Positions 6,100-6,529 of a stretch of DNA of 6,529 nucleotides are shown here, one piece after another. A model generated the notes under the pieces. The model had not been told where the DNA came from. It did not search any database and was given only the letters and a program-made list of their open reading frames with translations. The position numbers and the translations under genes are program-made. Location: NCBI GenBank assembly GCA_026399445.1, contig JAPLRA010000179.1, forward strand, positions 1 through 6,529, in the 5' to 3' direction. Every line of letters starts with the position of its first letter. Positions within the stretch are counted from its first letter, which is position 1. This DNA is from Sulfuritalea sp. Its GTDB lineage: Bacteria; Pseudomonadota; Gammaproteobacteria; Burkholderiales; Rhodocyclaceae.

Positions 6100-6252
6100 A
6101 TGTCCTACAAAATCTCCGTATCCGCGCGGCAACAGCCCGCCGTACCGCTTAACTGGAGACCTTGCGCCAGGCGTGCTGTTGCCGTTTCCCTGATTGCGGC
6201 AAGCGCGCAGGTGCAGACCGTTCCCGATGCCCGGGCATTGGACCTGCACTGA
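6100..6252 (+). CDS. Possible 50-residue small protein (uncertain)
   Basis: An ATG frame beginning MSYKISVSARQQPAVPLNW and ending with TGA at 6250-6252, directly on the Shine-Dalgarno (AAGGA) of the next gene, an arrangement typical of translational coupling. A short hydrophobic patch (AVAVSLIAASAQV) follows RPCARR, faintly like a signal sequence. Against it: no Shine-Dalgarno, rare AGA and AGG codons, no known similarity, and strong RNA-structure potential in the same bases. It could be a leader peptide, a small secreted or cargo peptide, or simply untranslated leader. Confidence 0.25.
   Translation: MSYKISVSARQQPAVPLNWRPCARRAVAVSLIAASAQVQTVPDARALDLH
6127..6184 (+). promoter_or_regulatory. 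Long stem-loop potential in the leader of the export gene
   Basis: Arms CGGCAACAGC (6127-6136) and GCTGTTGCCG (6175-6184) pair perfectly over 10 bp. After a single C/T mismatch four more pairs follow (6138-6141 with 6170-6173), leaving a 28-nt loop. If transcription starts near 6075, this lies inside a leader of about 187 nt. No U-run follows, so it is not a simple terminator. It does not resemble a riboswitch class I know. Confidence 0.4.
6207..6247 (+). promoter_or_regulatory. Second hairpin just before the export gene's ribosome-binding site
   Basis: ATGCCCGGGCAT (6227-6238) is a perfect 12-bp palindrome, enclosed by GCAGGT (6207-6212) pairing with ACCTGC (6242-6247). It ends five bases before the Shine-Dalgarno AAGGA (6252-6256), so folding could affect access to it. 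The palindrome could equally be a protein-binding site. Confidence 0.3.
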
Positions 6253-6261
6253 AGGAATGAC

Positions 6262-6529
6262 ATGCACGCCGCAATGATGGCGCCCGCAGCAGGCGAGCAG
6301 ATCCTCATCCCGGGACTGCGGCAGGATCTGCAGTTGCTGCCCGGCGAAACTCAAGCCGATGGCGTGCCATCATGGCGCATACACGATCCTGTGCGCAACC
6401 GCTTTTTCGACATCGGCTGGATCGAGTTCGAACTGTTGCAGCGCTGGCGCGAGGGCATGAAGGCGGAGGATTTGATCGCCGAAGTCAGCGCGACGACGCC
6501 CCTGAACCCGACCCTGGAAGAACTTCAAG
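6262..6529 (+). CDS. N-terminus of PqqD-like/M50-peptidase or HlyD-type export protein, cut by window edge
   Basis: Eighty-nine codons are present and the frame is open to the edge. AAGGA (6252-6256) lies 5 nt before the ATG. The pattern LRQDLQLLPGETQADG, then PSWRIHDPVRNRFFDIGWIEF and ELLQRWREG followed by an acidic helix (AEDLIAEV), is one I recognise from the N-terminal PqqD-like region of large betaproteobacterial proteins annotated as peptidase M50 / HlyD-family efflux adaptor. These usually sit with a HlyD-like adaptor and an outer-membrane TolC-type protein. PqqD-like domains bind peptides in peptide-modification and export systems. The membrane and protease parts lie outside the window, so the full domain layout is inferred from memory of the family. 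As the first sizeable gene after the two-component system and its repeated operator, it is probably a regulon member. Confidence 0.65.
   Translation, partial: MHAAMMAPAAGEQILIPGLRQDLQLLPGETQADGVPSWRIHDPVRNRFFDIGWIEFELLQRWREGMKAEDLIAEVSATTPLNPTLEELQ

Overview
The window looks like a chromosomal segment of a GC-rich betaproteobacterium. A Rhodocyclales-like or related lineage fits best, judged only from the wording of the IF-3 and ThrRS proteins and the style of the signalling genes. No phage, plasmid, CRISPR or complete insertion sequence is visible.

Left part, minus strand (1-2391): the start of the classic thrS-infC translation operon. thrS (threonyl-tRNA synthetase, complete, 638 aa) is followed after 27 bases by infC (initiation factor IF-3, cut by the left edge). 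infC has no ATG, GTG or TTG at the right place. It starts with ATC behind a good Shine-Dalgarno, and a stop codon two codons upstream excludes an earlier start. Upstream of thrS lies a candidate promoter and a leader containing a perfect 10-bp stem.

Middle (2456-3415): divergent from thrS is a small NTF2/SnoaL-like protein gene (141 aa). It is followed by two tandem imperfect palindromes with a 40-bp period and a strong terminator-like hairpin. About 410 bases follow with no gene I can support; a 103-codon minus-strand reading frame there is doubtful.

Right part, plus strand (3416-6529): a two-component system followed by the first part of what is probably its target operon. The sensor kinase has a signal peptide, a 7TMR-DISM extracellular domain, seven membrane helices, and HisKA and HATPase domains. 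Its stop is 21 bases from an OmpR-type response regulator, in the same frame. After the regulator comes a 257-base gap with a possible 50-codon ORF and strong RNA-hairpin potential. Then comes the N-terminus of a protein recognised from the PqqD-like N-terminal region of M50-peptidase/HlyD-type export proteins; it is cut by the right edge.

The most interesting signal is a promoter-like module present twice. A 24-bp direct repeat (TGCAAG-N4-TGCAAGCTTTGCCG, 23/24 identical) sits just upstream of the response regulator gene and again just downstream of it, before the export operon. In both copies a TYAAAT -10-like hexamer begins at exactly the same distance. The two TGCAAG half-sites are 10 bp apart, as expected for an OmpR-family dimer. 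The simplest reading is that the regulator activates itself and the adjacent export locus.
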